This document shows, one piece after another, positions 31,080 to 43,890 of a stretch of DNA of 64,000 bases; position 1 is the stretch's first letter; every line of letters starts with the position of its first letter. A program made the translations under genes and the position numbers. The stretch comes from Cymbidium sinense (taxonomy: Eukaryota > Streptophyta > Magnoliopsida > Asparagales > Orchidaceae). The notes under the pieces were generated by a model that did not search any database, was not told the origin of the DNA, and worked only from the letters and a program-made list of their open reading frames with translations. The stretch lies in assembly GCA_021442155.1 (NCBI GenBank), contig CM038214.1:318897001-318961000 (forward strand). The letters are read 5' to 3'.

Positions 31080-32190
31080 GGATTTTTCATTTAGCATGCC
31101 CAAATTTGCTAAATGAAGATCATCGTTTTCAAAAATCAAAATAAAAATAAAAATTACACACATTAGATTTCCTTAGAATACCTAAATTTGCTAAGGATCC
31201 TCTTTTCAAAAATCAACAAAAACAAAAACACATTATATTTCCATAGCATGCCTAAATTTGCTAAGGATCCACTTTTTCAAAAATAAAAAAAAAATTTAAA
31301 ATAAAAACACATTTGGATTTCCTTAGCATACCTAAATTTGATAAGAATCCTCTCTTTCAAAAATCAACAAAAAAACAAAACACTTTTGGATTTTCTTAGC
31401 ATACCTAAATTTGCTAAGAATCGTCTTTTTCAAAAATCAACAAAAAAAATACATTTAGATTTCCTTAGCATATCTAAATTTGCTAAGAATCCTCTTTTTC
31501 AAAAATCAACAAAAACAAAAATAATATTTGGATTTCCTTAGTATACCTAAATTTGCTAAGAGTCCTCTTTTTCAAAAATCATCAAAAACAAAACACATTT
31601 GGATTTTTATAGCATACTTAAATTTGCTAAGAATCCTCCTTTTTCAAAAAATAAAATAAAATAAAATCAACAAAAACAAAACACATTTGGAGTTCCTTGG
31701 CATACCTAAATTTGCTAAGAATCCTATTTTCCAAAAATCATCGAAAACAAAACACATTTGGATCCTTCATTTAGCATACCCAAATTTGCTAAATGAGGAT
31801 TCCATTTTCAAATTCACACATGATTCAAAAATAAGCAAATAAAAGAATAAATTGTTTTCAAACACCTCACCTAGTATACCCAAATTTACTAAGTGATTAA
31901 ATTCAAAAAATCACAAATCAAAACAAAATCAATTGACCCTTTACTTTAATGTACTCAAATTTGATTAATGATGGGTCCCCAAATCAAAAAAATAAAATTC
32001 AAATATGAACCTATGGAAGAATCAATGGTCTTCCCAAAATGTTTAAACCCCATTAAACATACCTAAATTTGTTAAATGTGGGTTCTAAACTTAAGTCAAA
32101 TTTGAGGTCTCTCCTATAGAAATTTAAAATTTCTCCAATATTTGGAACCCCATTTAGCATACCCAAATTTGTAAATAAGGGTTCCAATCT
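31080..32190. repeat. tandem array of 14 hairpin-forming units
   Basis: The core AAATTT within TACCTAAATTTG or TACCCAAATTTG recurs at 31102, 31184, 31254, 31334, 31407, 31476, 31549, 31620, 31708, 31782, 31882, 31957, 32065 and 32165, mostly 69-82 bases apart and later up to 108. In each unit the core is flanked by inverted arms, and the arm sequence differs between units while staying complementary: TTCATTTAGCA/TGCTAAATGAA (31086-31117), TTCTTAGCA/TGCTAAGAA (31393-31420), CACCTAGTA/TACTAAGTG (31868-31895), TTGGAACCC/GGGTTCCAA (32142-32187). Spacers share TTTTTCAAAAATCAACAAAAACAAAA-type text. The array lies between protease and RT of a decayed gypsy copy. No gene is seen. Confidence 0.85.
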
Positions 32191-33654
32191 AACAATCATA
32201 TCAAGTTGACAATTCAAATCTATAATACTCTAGCAAAGGCATATATTGTTCTCTTTCCAACAATGTAGAGATTCCCTCACCAAATGAGAGCTGCCATAAA
32301 AGTTCCTTCAAAAGCCAAGAATATGATTAATAAGGATTTTTGAGTATGTCTTATCCATTCCAGATAAGTATGAGTCAAATAACTTTAATCCTAATTCCCA
32401 AACGAAGACTATTCTCAAAATGATAATTATAATAATGATCATTATCCATAAAATAGCGGTACCAATGGACTTGATGTCTTCAAGGATTCCAACTCGGGCA
32501 GAGACACTTCCATTCTAAAACTTTTGGGGTGTCACTATCAACAAAGGGTCAGAATCATCAAATCTAATAGAAGAAGCTTTGGGCACTATAAAAGAGTAGG
32601 TAGACATCAATTCTACCTCTCTTTCAGAAGATATCATAGAAGCCAATTATTGCAACGACAAGGTCTTACTACTTTGATCAACATCATAGGAAGAAGCAAA
32701 CCAATTGTTTGAAATAATTAAATTCTAAGTCCTTCTTAAAATACACCTTACAATCTAAAATAAGAACACCATTGTTCTAAAGGTTAATCTTAAGATCTCA
32801 AGCTATTTTGGAAGGTTGTCCACTAATCTAAATATGAGTGTATCTTCACCTTTTCTAAGGAGAAAGAGAAGTGTTCAGTTGGAGCTTAACCTAATTCTTC
32901 ATTGCTCAATTAGTGGGAACCTACTCAAGTCATACTCAACATAGAACATCCTAGGGAAAATAAAGACAAGCAATCTACTCCAAAGAACATAATATAAACC
33001 AAGACTCAAAAGAGAAAGAAAAAGAAAAATTAAATAAAATAGAAAGAAAAAAGAGAAAAGAAAAATGAAATGAAAAGAGAAAGGTGAAAAGAAAAATGAG
33101 ATGAAAGGAGAAAGAAAACAAGAAAAAGAGAAACGAAAGAGCACCAATAATGCACATTGATTTGGATTCCAAAAGATAAATCATGTGTACAAGGTGTAAA
33201 TATGTTTTGAGTCTACTTTTTGACAAATCTTTGGAGAAGATAGCAATAAAAAAAAGATCTAAAATGATGATTCATGTATGATATGACTAGAAACTTAGTA
33301 GGTATGTGTACACATTGACTCCAATTCTACCATCTCTTGATATTATTATAGGATTGGAAGTTAAGAGTTGCTCCTAACCTCTAACAAATTTCCACTTTAT
33401 ATCTCTTTCTTCAAATTCAAAGGGAGATTTTGTAGTTGCAGACAAACCTTCAAATAGAGAAATAGGATAATCTTTTGCCTAGTCTACTTGCTTTGCTTAA
33501 AGAATTTTAAAGACTCTAAAGTGGGGGATGCACTCTCTGAAGTTGAGAGGAAAATTAAATATTTAATTAATGAGTTTTAAAATATTAACCTCATAACATA
33601 AAGGTAGTCCACCCACCCTCCCAACATCCATATATGATAAATCATAAAGAGAAT
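32191..33654 (+). other. decayed spacer between gypsy protease and RT
   Basis: No clear gene. Short stretches such as NKGSESSNLIEEALGTIKE and INSTSLSEDIIEANYCNDK (about 32530-32650) look like a remnant of the acidic linker between protease and RT. A purine-rich tract (AAGAGAAAG words) fills 32985-33140; a similar tract lies on the minus strand at 63060-63155 in the other element, at the matching position. Confidence 0.5.
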
Positions 33655-34400
33655 ATCAACGACTTGGTTAGGTTACTTTTTTAGTTTAAAGACTACTTTA
33701 CTTAAGATCATAATGAAGTGCCCAATACATCTCTAAAGATAAGCAGTCTACAAACTCAATAGAACCTATTGCCTTTCCCACTTTGCAAACTTTTTGAGGA
33801 AAACATTTCCATCAAGAAGAACATCAAAGTTTGATGTAAACCTTATTAAAAAAGAAAGATACTATCATTCCTAGTCAAAAATGAAGGATATTCAAATTCG
33901 CACATACGCTGATTTAGAAAATTTCAGTTAGGCATCCACATTGCCTACTTCAAATTTGATAGCGGATATAACTTCTTTGCATGTAGTCTCCTCATTCAAG
34001 GATGGGTCAAATGATGCCAGAGGATGAGAAGTCATTTGCACTTATCATTTCCATTGGTGTTTATTGTTATAAAGTCATGCCATTCTTTAATCACCAGGAT
34101 TAAAAGATGAAGACCATCTTTATGATTTGAGTAGTTGTCTTCAATTTGTTATGATGCTATAATCTGAAGATTGAATCCCTTAGAACAACAAGGATGACTT
34201 TAGGGGATTCTCTAAGGCTTGTAGTAAAGCATCATGGGATAATAAAAAAAAGGATTCAAAAGAAATTGAAGTGACATAAAGATGCAACCTCCAAGGTTCA
34301 ACCCAAGAGAAGAAAGACTTTAATCAACCGAATATAGATGGTTTAAACTCTTTAGTCTATCTCAAAACTTCCTAAATCAAGATTTTACTTTCGATCATTG
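33655..34400 (+). pseudogene. second gypsy RT remnant (heavily decayed)
   Basis: Starts with TTTAAAGACTACTTTAC, the same point at which the pol at position 1 enters the window. Traces are FALIISIGVYCYKVMPF (about 34030-34085), the block missing from the left-arm RT, then EDHLYDLS (about 34110). The catalytic YVDD region is deleted and stops abound. RNase H and the integrase core are deleted between about 34170 and 34430. Confidence 0.72.
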
Positions 34401-34429
34401 AAAATACTACTTTGGTGCTTCGAAGGATG

Positions 34430-34732
34430 GAAAGCAGTTTAAACTACTATGATAGGAGAAACGCCTACGGGCGTGCTAGAACCTCGACTTATACCAAGCC
34501 AACAACAAGCTGGTCCACCCTAGGTCTTTCCAAGTAGGAGAACTTGTATTAGTTCTAAGGAGATCAATTTTTTCCCATCGAAAGATGGGGGGCAAGTTTG
34601 AACCCACTTGGGAAGGCCCTTATGTTATAGAGAAGGCCTACTATGGAGGATCTTATCAGCTCATTGGTTGTAAAGGAGAACACCCGATGCTTCCATTTAA
34701 TAGACTCTATTTGAATAAATATTACCCATAAA
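34430..34732 (+). pseudogene. gypsy integrase C-terminal domain remnant
   Basis: Well-preserved C-terminal end of a plant gypsy integrase: NKLVHPRSFQVGELVLVLRR, then KMGGKFEPTWEGPYVIEKAY, GGSYQLIG, and the terminal NRLYLNKYYP followed by a stop at about 34730. This domain binds DNA in active elements. Only this part of integrase remains in this copy, and upstream RNase H and the catalytic core are missing, so it is a deletion derivative. The DNA after the stop passes into the short repeats at 34850. Confidence 0.85.
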
Positions 34733-34849
34733 ATATGTTTGAAAATAATTATCAACAAAAGAAAAAAAAATCATTCCAATTCATATGAACCTTCTCTTCT
34801 TTTGAAGCATTATTTGCTTGTCTTGTGAATCTACCATGATGTGTTTAGG

Positions 34850-35115
34850 ATAGGTGTAGGAGAACCTAAGAGGCATCCAATCACTCTTTCACAAACACAA
34901 AGACAATCAAACATAATTTCCTGGCACTACTAGTATAGGTGTGAGAGAACCCAAGAGGTATCTTATTTGAATTATCACAACTAAGTTAGGTGTAAGAGAA
35001 CCCAAATGGCATCCTTTCTTGGTGGGAATTCTGGTTGCCATCCGTGGCACCATTTTATAAAATTCCCCAAGCATGTTTAGGGTAGGTGTGAGAAAGCCCA
35101 AGCGGAGTGTTATTC
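34850..35115. repeat. four copies of a 35-base motif after integrase
   Basis: TAGGTGTGAGAGAACCCAAG followed by a GGCATCC-like end recurs at about 34852, 34935, 34986 and 35081, at 50-95-base spacing. It lies just downstream of the integrase stop, where the 3' untranslated region of the element is expected. Confidence 0.75.
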
Positions 35116-35144
35116 CCTTTAACATAAGCATAAAAACAAACACA

Positions 35145-37880
35145 AATCTTTTATCTCGAGCTACTTTGTTGTGGGAGCAAGCCCCTTATGGCACTCACTC
35201 ATTAGCTGCTCTAGGTTGGGTTTACATGCTACCTTGCTAGTATGTCATCCTAGTGGTCACTTGTTGGAAGATGTGAGTCCCCACTCTTTCTTCTTAACTT
35301 GACCATTACAAACCAACAAGCACCTTGTTAATTTGGTAGTCTTCAGCTAGTCAGAAGCTACCCCATGTTGATTTTATTTAAGAAGATGGGAGTCCCTGTG
35401 CTTTCTTCTTGAACTAAAAATCATGATCTAACTAGGTCAAGTATATTTGAGGTTTAGGGTAAGTCCCCTAGTGGTTCCTTTTCTCTTGACTACATTTGAG
35501 ATAATATAAGTCCCTTAGTGGCATTCAGTCAGTAGTCACCCTAAGTCGGATGACACCTATCAAGCCGAAGATATACTATCCCAACAATTAGTTCTGCTAT
35601 AGGAGGATGTGAGTCCTCGAGCTTTCTTCCTAGGCTAATTGTTGCAAACTGATAGGCACCTTAGGTTGGTTGATGTTCGTTATGCTGACAGTGACTCACC
35701 CGGTTGATACACCACTCTTGGTAGATGTGAGTCTCCATGCTTTCCCCTTGAGTTGGCCACCGAATACCTATGGATACTATCTTATCCAAGGTTATGGATC
35801 AAACCCTTAGTAGCCCCTCTCCCTGCGGGCACTTTATTTGGATCACATCCTTTGCAACCCCATTTAAACACTACCCAGATTACTTTTGGATTGGACAGTC
35901 CCCTTTCCTAGTAGCCACCCCTCTGGTTGGAGAATTTGTTCAGCTCATGCACAGATTTTTCCTTGGTTCAGTAAATCTGAGATAGGTCTAAGCTAATATA
36001 AGCTCATTCTCAGTTTGATCCCTTGCAAACTAATAGAGTCCACAATAAACAAACTAATCAAATAAATAAAAAAATATTTGCTTGTGGATTAGGAATTCAA
36101 GCCCCTAAAGGGCCCCATTTTCCTAAGCAGGAATCCTATCTTTAAGACAATGTCAGCAGAAGTCCCTATAAGAATTTCTTGATTACCTAAGTTGAGATAA
36201 GTCTCTGGGTCAGCACTTTCTCCGTAGTTTCCTTTAGGTCAGGTTCAATCTATTTTTCCACTAGCAGGTTACCCAGACAGTCATTCCGCTTTGGAAGATG
36301 TAAGCCTATGATGCATTCTCTCTAGCTTCACTGTCATAAATCGACGGACAGTCCTAGGTTGGGTTCGATTTGTTGCCCAAAGCAACCGATCACCCTGGAG
36401 GTCTTTTATAGTGGATGATGTGAGTCCCCGTACTTTCTTCCCCTAAATTGACCATTGCAAACTGAAAGGCACACCTTTGGTTGGATAGTTCTCCCCTCGG
36501 CCGAGAAGTTTCTCTCTTTAGTTCAGTAAATCTGAGATAAGTCTAGGCTGATATAAGCTCTTTCTCAGTATGATCCATAGAAAACCAATGGAATCCATAA
36601 AAAACAATCAAAAAATGAAATTAATCTTAACTATCTTTGAGCTCATTTAAATCTCCCAATGACATTCACTCAATAGTTAGCCCTACATCGGGTTCGATGT
36701 GTTACCTAAAGCAACTGATCATCCTAGTGGTTCCTTATTTTGGAAAATGTGAGTCCCCACGCTTTCTTCTTAAACTTGACCATTGCAAATCGAAAGGCAC
36801 CCCTTTGGTTGGATAGTCCTACTATGTGGTTGGTAAACTGTCCCTTTAGATTGGTAAATCTGAGCAATCCCTAAGCCCCTACTCGGTCGATCACAAACCA
36901 ATGGGATCCACCAAAAATAAACTAGAAAATGAAATTAATCTTAATTATCTTTGAGCTAATTTAAGTCCCCCAATAGCATTCACTCAATAGTCAGCCCTAA
37001 GTCGGGTTCAATTTATTGCCCAGTAATCGATCACCCTAGTGGTTCCTTATTTCAGAAGATGTGAGTCCTCGCGCTTTCTTCCTAACTTGACCATTGCAAA
37101 TCGAAAGGCACCCCTTTGGTTGGATTGTCCTACTATGTGGTTAGTAGACTACCCCTTTGGATTGGTAAATCTGAGCTAGCCCAAGGCCCATGGCCCCTAA
37201 TTACTTCATCCATGGATCCATCAAAACAAACTAAAAAATGAAATTAATCTTGACTATCTTTAAGCTAATTTAAGTCCCCTAGTAGCATTCATTTAATAGT
37301 CAACTAGTCGTTGATGTGTTACCCAAAGCAATCGATCACCCCAAAGCTCTTGTTTCAAAAGATATGAGTGCCTATGCTTTTTTCTTAAACTTGATTGCAA
37401 ACCAAAAGGTACCCCTTTGGTTGGATAGTCCTACCTTGTGTTTAGTTGACAACCTCTTTGGATTGGTAAATATAAGTTAGCCCAAGGCCTCCATGGCCCT
37501 TACTCAGTACAGTCCATAACAAACTGATGAGATCCATCAAAAACAACTAACAAATGAAATTAATCTTGGCTATCTTTGAGCTGATTTAACTCCCCCAGCA
37601 GCATTCACTCAAGCCCTAGGTTGGGTTCAATCTGTTTCCTTGCCAATGGATCACCCCAGTAATTGGTCCCTACTTTGGAGGACGTAAGTATACTATGCTT
37701 TCTAGATGCAGTTCTTTTGCCTGAAAGGCATCCCTTTGGTTGGTTAGTTCTTCAATATGATTGGTAGACTACCCCTTTGGATTGGTAAGTCAGAGTTAGG
37801 TCTTGGCCTCAATGGCCCCTACTGTGTGATCCATCGCAAATCGAGAGTTTATCTCAAAATTCAAAAATTTAAAATCTGAA
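35145..37880. repeat. post-pol tandem repeats, middle copy
   Basis: Direct relative of 2216-3985. The landmark CATTCACTCAATAGTC occurs in variant form near 35196, 35536, 36210, 36665, 36976, 37285 and 37600. The last part is a regular tandem array: AATGAAATTAATCTT starts at about 36615, 36918, 37229 and 37555, giving units of 303, 311 and 326 bases. Each holds CCTTATTTTGGAA, GTGAGTCC, CTTTCTTC, GCAAATCGAAAGGCACCCC and TTTGGATTGGTAAATCTGAG. No coding potential is supported. Confidence 0.85.
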
Positions 37881-38429
37881 ACAAATTCAACCATCCTATC
37901 TCTGTGGAGTCAAATTAAACAAACAAAATAAATTTAGTCAATCTCCCCCAGTGGAGTCAAATCAAACAAAAATAATAAACAAAATAAGTCAATCTAAACA
38001 AATCAAACAAACAAAATATATCAATCCATAGAAATCAATAATAAAAACAAACAATCAAATAATCCAAATCATTTGATCTCCTTCTCCTTAGTGAGATGCA
38101 AATCTTTCTAGTTCCCTCAGCGAATCTTGAATTCTAATCCCTCAACAAATTTCAAACCTCTCATCCCTTTGTGGATGACTTCAACCTATTTTCCCTAGTG
38201 GAAGGTTCACATACTCTATCCCTAGTGGATTCCTCCTTCACTCTCTTATGTCATTGACATGAGTAGAGTCACATTGCACTAAGCTCTGGATTCCTTCTAC
38301 ACCTTGTGTTAGAGTCAATTCTTGTGATCGTTCGTTATTGATCATTTCGGTCAAACCTTACATGCGGTGTACCTTATACACCACACCAATTAAGCCCTTT
38401 ATTGACCTCATTTTAGCATGAGCTCTCAA
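37881..38429. repeat. CCCCAGTGG-like motif array and tail, middle copy
   Basis: Short motif copies such as TCCCCCAGTGGAGTC (near 37950), CCCTAGTGGAAGG and CCCTAGTGGATTCC (38205-38235) separated by AAATCAAACAAA filler. From 38240 it passes through a unique-looking 190 bases to the start of the LTR-like unit. Same arrangement as 3985-4520. Confidence 0.7.
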
Positions 38430-38639
38430 CCCCTCCATCTTAGACATAGGACTCTTCTTAGACACTAAGAGTTTTCTTAGTCTTAAGACACTTCTCCTGA
38501 TTAGGTGAACACTCAACCTAACCCTAGAGACATAGAAGAGTTAGCCATAAGAATAGGTTATGTCTTAGGGGTGTTAGGAAAATTATCCTACCCTATAGCT
38601 TGAACCAAATCCTCACTTCCTCCTTTCAAGTCAAAATCC

Positions 38640-39130
38640 AAATCAATTCAAATTAAAATCAAGCCAAACCCTTGATTTTTCTTTGATTCAATCAATCCTT
38701 CAATCATGAATCCAAATATAAACACAAACATCAATCATCAAACCAAAATGAAATTCAAAACTCAAATCCAAATTCAACTAACTTCAACCTAAGCCTTTCA
38801 AGTAAAATTCTTGAACTTAGCAAAATCAAAATTAAATCAAGCCAAACCCTTGATTTTTATTCATGATTCAATCAATCCTTCAATCATGAATCCAAATATA
38901 AACACAAACTTCAATCATCAAACCAAAACTAAATTAAAAATTCAAATCCAAATTCAACCAAAATTCAACCTAAGCCTTTCAAGTCAAATTCTTGAACTTA
39001 GCCAAATCAAAATCAAATCAAGCCAAACCCTTGATTTTTCTTCATGATTCAATCAATCCTTCAACCATGAATCCAAATATATACATAAACTTCAATCATC
39101 AAACCAAAATGTAATTAAAAAATTTAATCC
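38640..39130. repeat. three tandem copies of a 180-base unit
   Basis: AAGCCAAACCCTTGATTTTT starts at 38661, 38839 and 39020 (periods 178 and 181). Each is followed by CAATCAATCCTTCAA, ATGAATCCAAATAT, and AACTTCAATCATCAAACC. The homologous array in copy B has a period of about 165. Confidence 0.9.
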
Positions 39131-39249
39131 AAATCAAACTGATGTTCACCCCTTTGAACTTGAAATTGTTAAATGAAACAAAACCCATTTGACTCCAAAT
39201 CACTTGCAAATAGATTTATATTTCATCATAGGTCCATATGTGAGTTAAA

Positions 39250-40090
39250 TCAAACTTGATCAAGCCTTGATCAAGTTAATTGACCCACTTAGGTTCATTT
39301 GACCAAAAGTGACCTGAAGTACCTTTTTGAGCCAAACTCTAATCATACCCAAATTGGATTGAACTAAGCCCACCTAAGCCTCACATTGTGAGCAACAATC
39401 ATCATAATATGACCAATCACTCAAATTGGGTCAAACCAAGTCAAACCTAAGGGTTGACCAAGTAAACACTTAGCCAAAATGAAACGAACAAAATCGCCAT
39501 AAGCCAAATTGATTGAAACTATTGATCTAAACCCATTCTAAATAATTGTGTGAACTTAACTAAGTCATCATTTGAGCCAAACCTAGCCCAATTGGGCACT
39601 TTACCCAAGTTGACCAAACTTGACCTAAAAAGTCAAAATATGTCAAAACTTGATCTAAGCCAAATTGATTGAAACCAATGGGTCAAGTTCATTCTAAATC
39701 ACTTGTTGAACTTGACCAAAGCCTCAATTGGTCAACTAGACCCAACCTATCCCAATTGACCATGAACCCAACTTGACCTAAAAGATCAAATCAACCCAAA
39801 ATCAAATTAAACCAAAATTTGAAAACAAAATCTACCAAAACATTTTAAATGACCAACCATACCTAAACCTACCCATGACCTAACCCAAAATGGTCAAATG
39901 GGTCAAATTGACCCATTTGACCTAAATAAAATCAAATTAACCAAAACCAAATAAAAATAAAATTGAACCAAACCAATGATACCAAAACATTTTAAATAGT
40001 CATATGAACTTAACTCAACCTTTAGTTTAATCCAATTTGACCAATTAGTCAACTTGACCCATTTTGACCTAAATGGTTCAAGATGAGCCA
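39250..40090. repeat. TTGACC-rich stretch, copy A
   Basis: Thirteen TTGACC cores on + within about 840 bases, plus several GGTCAA on the same strand, embedded in CAAATTGACCCAAATT-like text. TTGACC is the core of the WRKY-bound W-box. Whether these act as sites is unknown; the pattern may just be an expanded short repeat. Confidence 0.7.
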
Positions 40091-43000
40091 AATGACATCA
40101 AATCAACTCCAAATTCCTTGAAATTTGGACCAACCTAATTTGATACGATTCTAAATCTGCCCAAAGTGAAATCAAAGCTAAATGACTATTTTACCCCTAG
40201 GTAAAGGGGTAACCTATGGCTAATTCAACTTGGAATTTGCTCATATCCTTTTCATGGACATTTTACACCCTCTTTGTGGGCCAAGTGGATACTAGTCAGT
40301 GTGGTGCACATGACCCAATGGGTTTGGGTCAGCCAAACCCAACCCAAGGCCAAAATCGACCACCCACTTGAAATTTCTCCACATCGGATCACTCCTCTAC
40401 TAAAATGAGCACATGGGAACTTCACCACTCCCTTCCTCTACCAAAACTGAATCACATGCCACTGAAAATGGCCAAACCAACTCATTCCAAGGGATGAATT
40501 TGATCAAAATGGCAAATCCAAGCTCGGTCATCTAATCGTTGTAGGGGAGATATACTCCCCTAATTTCATTTCATTTGCATTGATTCATACTCAATTCAGC
40601 TTAGGGAACTCAAAGCAAGCTTCACTAAGTTCCTCTAAGCTTCTTCCACCTACTTTGAATTCTCCATTTTTGGATTTCTTCAAGCCGAAAATAGGTGTAG
40701 AATTAATTGGTCCTTTGTGAAAGAAAGTTTAACCCCATTATTATTTCACTGTTGGATGTCTTGCTTATTCCTTCTTGTTGGTGTGTGATTAATCCCTACT
40801 CAATCTAAGCTCAATTGAACTCGGATCAAGCCATGGACGATGGAGGATTGCCATCTCCTACAAGCGAGGGCATGGATGAATCATGGACCGTCCATCCTAC
40901 ATGTTTTCGATGGACGATTCTGATTAAAACTCATGAGATTCCTTGATTTATCCTATTAGCACTGTCCCAAGTAGTTTAATCCTGATCATCCGATCTTTGA
41001 TCGATCAGTCCAGGGAGAAACCGCATAGCACTGCCAACTGGCGCGACATTAGATGTGACAACTTAAATAACCAATCACATGCACACACGCATTAGCCGCG
41101 TCCCGCAGACGAGATTAGTTAGTAATTAGGCCCCATAATTAAATTTTAATCAAAGAAACTTCAAAATTACATAACTAAATGTTGAAAAATTAGAAAAATA
41201 CAAACTCAAATGCATTTTGAAGATATTTTAATGGAGAATAATATAAAATTTAAGTTTACTTGATTTTGAATAGTAAATTTTATGCATTTAGGCTTTACTA
41301 AGAATGTAATAATGTTAATTACTCCCTAATTATTCCATTGATTAATCCCAAACTTCTCATGTATATTTAGAGGGTTGACTTCTACCTCCCCTAGTTTTCT
41401 TAGGATTTATTAATGGTTTAATTAGGAGGGATTCACTCCTAATCATTCCCTTAATCAATTAAATGATTAATTAACCTATTAAATAATGATGAATTCATTA
41501 ATTAAATTTGTTAACCACTTTGGAATAGTGGATAGACTTAGGGAATGAGATTAGGATTCCTTTTCTAAATCTTTTCCCCTAAGTTTTATTCATTTGAATG
41601 GAAACTTAATTAATTTACATATTGATTAATGATTTAATCATTTCAATAAATAGCTTAATTAACTAAACTCAAAATCAAAAATATATCCAGAAACTTAATC
41701 ACTTAATCATTCTTTCTTGGGTAGATACTTAGGTGTTCAATAACCTAAGTAGCTTAAGGAAATTATACATAACCCATATGTGTGGGAAAGGTTATGAAAG
41801 TACTTAAATTAAACCCTTTTGCTTAATTAATCATTAATTGTGAGCCAAATGCATTAGGCCCCTTTCTTTCTTAGGTGCATTGCTGACTTAAATTCCTTGT
41901 GGTTTTATGTCATACATTACATTATTATTTGGTTAAATATGTTAAGCAGTGCGGTAATTAATGAACTTAATCTACACCTTAACCTAAACAAAACATAAAA
42001 TCAATCTAATGGTTCTAAAATAAACTAATTCAACTTGCACATGTGGAGATGGGCTATGAAACCTTTTCATATTTTCTAAAATCAAATCAAACTAAAAATA
42101 AAACTAAAAATTTCTTTAAACAATTTTGATTCACTTTAAATAATCTTATTCTATAGGATTGTCTTTAGGAATTAATTAGGGTGAATGAATTTACATGCTT
42201 TTATCACTTTATTTCTTTTCTAGAATGCTAAATGTGTATGTCATATAAAAATCATTCATTCATGTCTTTTGAAAAATAAAATTAAAATGAAATGTCTCCT
42301 TTATGTCAAATTACATGTTTTGGCTAAAGTAAGAATATGAATGGCTATTATCACTACTAAATTCAAAATTATTTTAAGAACTTATAATTAAAACATTACA
42401 ACTAAAAGGTATGCCACTTATAATTATTTATAAGCTTGCATGTGAGTATAATATAAAGATGTGCATTATGTGACTTTTCCTTCTTTTCTCTTTTAACATA
42501 GTCTTGAATAAGATTTCCAAAGTGTATAGTTCATTTGAAAATAACATAACACTTGCTTAAATCTATTCCTGTTCATCCCTATGTTATCAATTAAGAAGGA
42601 TATTAACACTTACACATGTAAATTGCATAACCAAATCAATCAAAGAAACATAAACTTATGCATGACTCTTTTTCCATTCATTTCTTTTTGTACATGCACT
42701 TGTATTTAAGGAAAGTGGTATATTAGTCTAGAAATCTCGGGATTGCGATGCTTTAAGTAGCCCAATGTAGGTCTTGTACCATACACCCCTAGTGTAGAAA
42801 ACAATGACACCGTACTCATTTATGCCTTTCATACATGTAAATGTGCTTATGAATAATGGATGAAAGAATCCCACTTTTCTACTTAACAAAATCATGCATA
42901 TATGAAACATTCTGAATTTCCTTAACAAAACCCTCTTAGAATTCATCATTAAGGTGTTCTAAACATTTCTATTTGAATGTATAGATATGCTTAGGATTCA

Positions 43001-43890
43001 TCCTTATGCATGTTACCCATGTTGGAAAGAAATAAAGTGTTGTGTATTTTGTGATAGTAATACACTTTACTTAATCTTAAAATGCCTTTCTTGTTGAATA
43101 GGGTGGTTCAGAGAAAAATCTAAACTTAGGATTAATTAAAACATAAAATAAAACATTCACTAAACAAAAATCATTAATGAATCTACTTTAGAAATTACTT
43201 AAGGTAGGTTGGAAAGAGAAGTTCTCTTCTATTTTTCTCTCTTTGCAACACTTAGTAATTAATTGTAGGTTCATTCAAGCCAAACTAAATAATCAAATAA
43301 AATCAACCAAATCAACTAGATCAATTAAATTAAACCACCCTCTAAGTTGAACATTTTCATACTTAGAAAACTCTAACCTTAAAGTTTAGATAAGACATAC
43401 CACACAAACCTTAAATAACACACACAATAGGCTAAGCCACCATTTCTAGTCCTATGTTAGGGCGGTGCATGGTTTAGTGTTTGTTTTTATTTTGTGATGT
43501 AATGTTTTAGTCTTGATGTTAAGGTGTATGTGCATAGATTTAATGGTAGGGCGATCTTAGTCTAGCCATTGTCTTCTACAGGGGATTGTGCTTAAGGGGC
43601 ATTGTAATAAAAATATAAATGCTTTTTGCTGTGTTGGTTGCTTATAACCCTAAGCATAATCCAACATAGGCCAGGTGGACTTGGTTACCCATGTGTGGGG
43701 TGCTAAGTCCAATTTATCCATATACATGCTTGGGATTGTATGGTTTGTTTAGCGAATCTCTATTTTGTAGGTTTTAGTTAGATTTCCTTTTTCCCATTTT
43801 CATGTAAATTTGCAATTAGGATTTGGAATGATTGTCACAGGGGATTAGGATGAACATGGGTCATAAGACTATGTATTATGTACCATGTGA

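Larger units (their letters stand above)
38430..43890. repeat. LTR-like unit, copy A
   Basis: AT-rich non-coding unit whose content recurs in the same order at 44180-49910. Matching landmarks are the tandem sub-repeat (38640-39130 and 44300-44830), the TTGACC-rich part (39250-40090 and 44930-45730), the ATGGAC/GTCCAT dyad (40883 and 46826), TGTGAGCCAAATGCATTAGG (41840 and 47735), and the end with GCATAATCCAACATAGGCCAGGTGG (about 43655 and 49870). Its first bases (CTTAGACATAGGACTCTTCT) recur at 63490. It could be a giant LTR or a duplicated retroelement segment. I did not find firm TG...CA ends. Confidence 0.7.

Noticed and set aside
31080..32190. Resemblance to a CRISPR array (regular repeats with spacers)
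   Set aside because: The spacers are also similar to one another, the repeats diverge gradually, the setting is a plant retroelement and no cas genes occur.
32899..33226. Phe/Ser-rich open frames of about 80 codons on the minus strand
   Set aside because: They are antisense translations of a purine-rich tract; low complexity keeps them open, and no family is recognisable.
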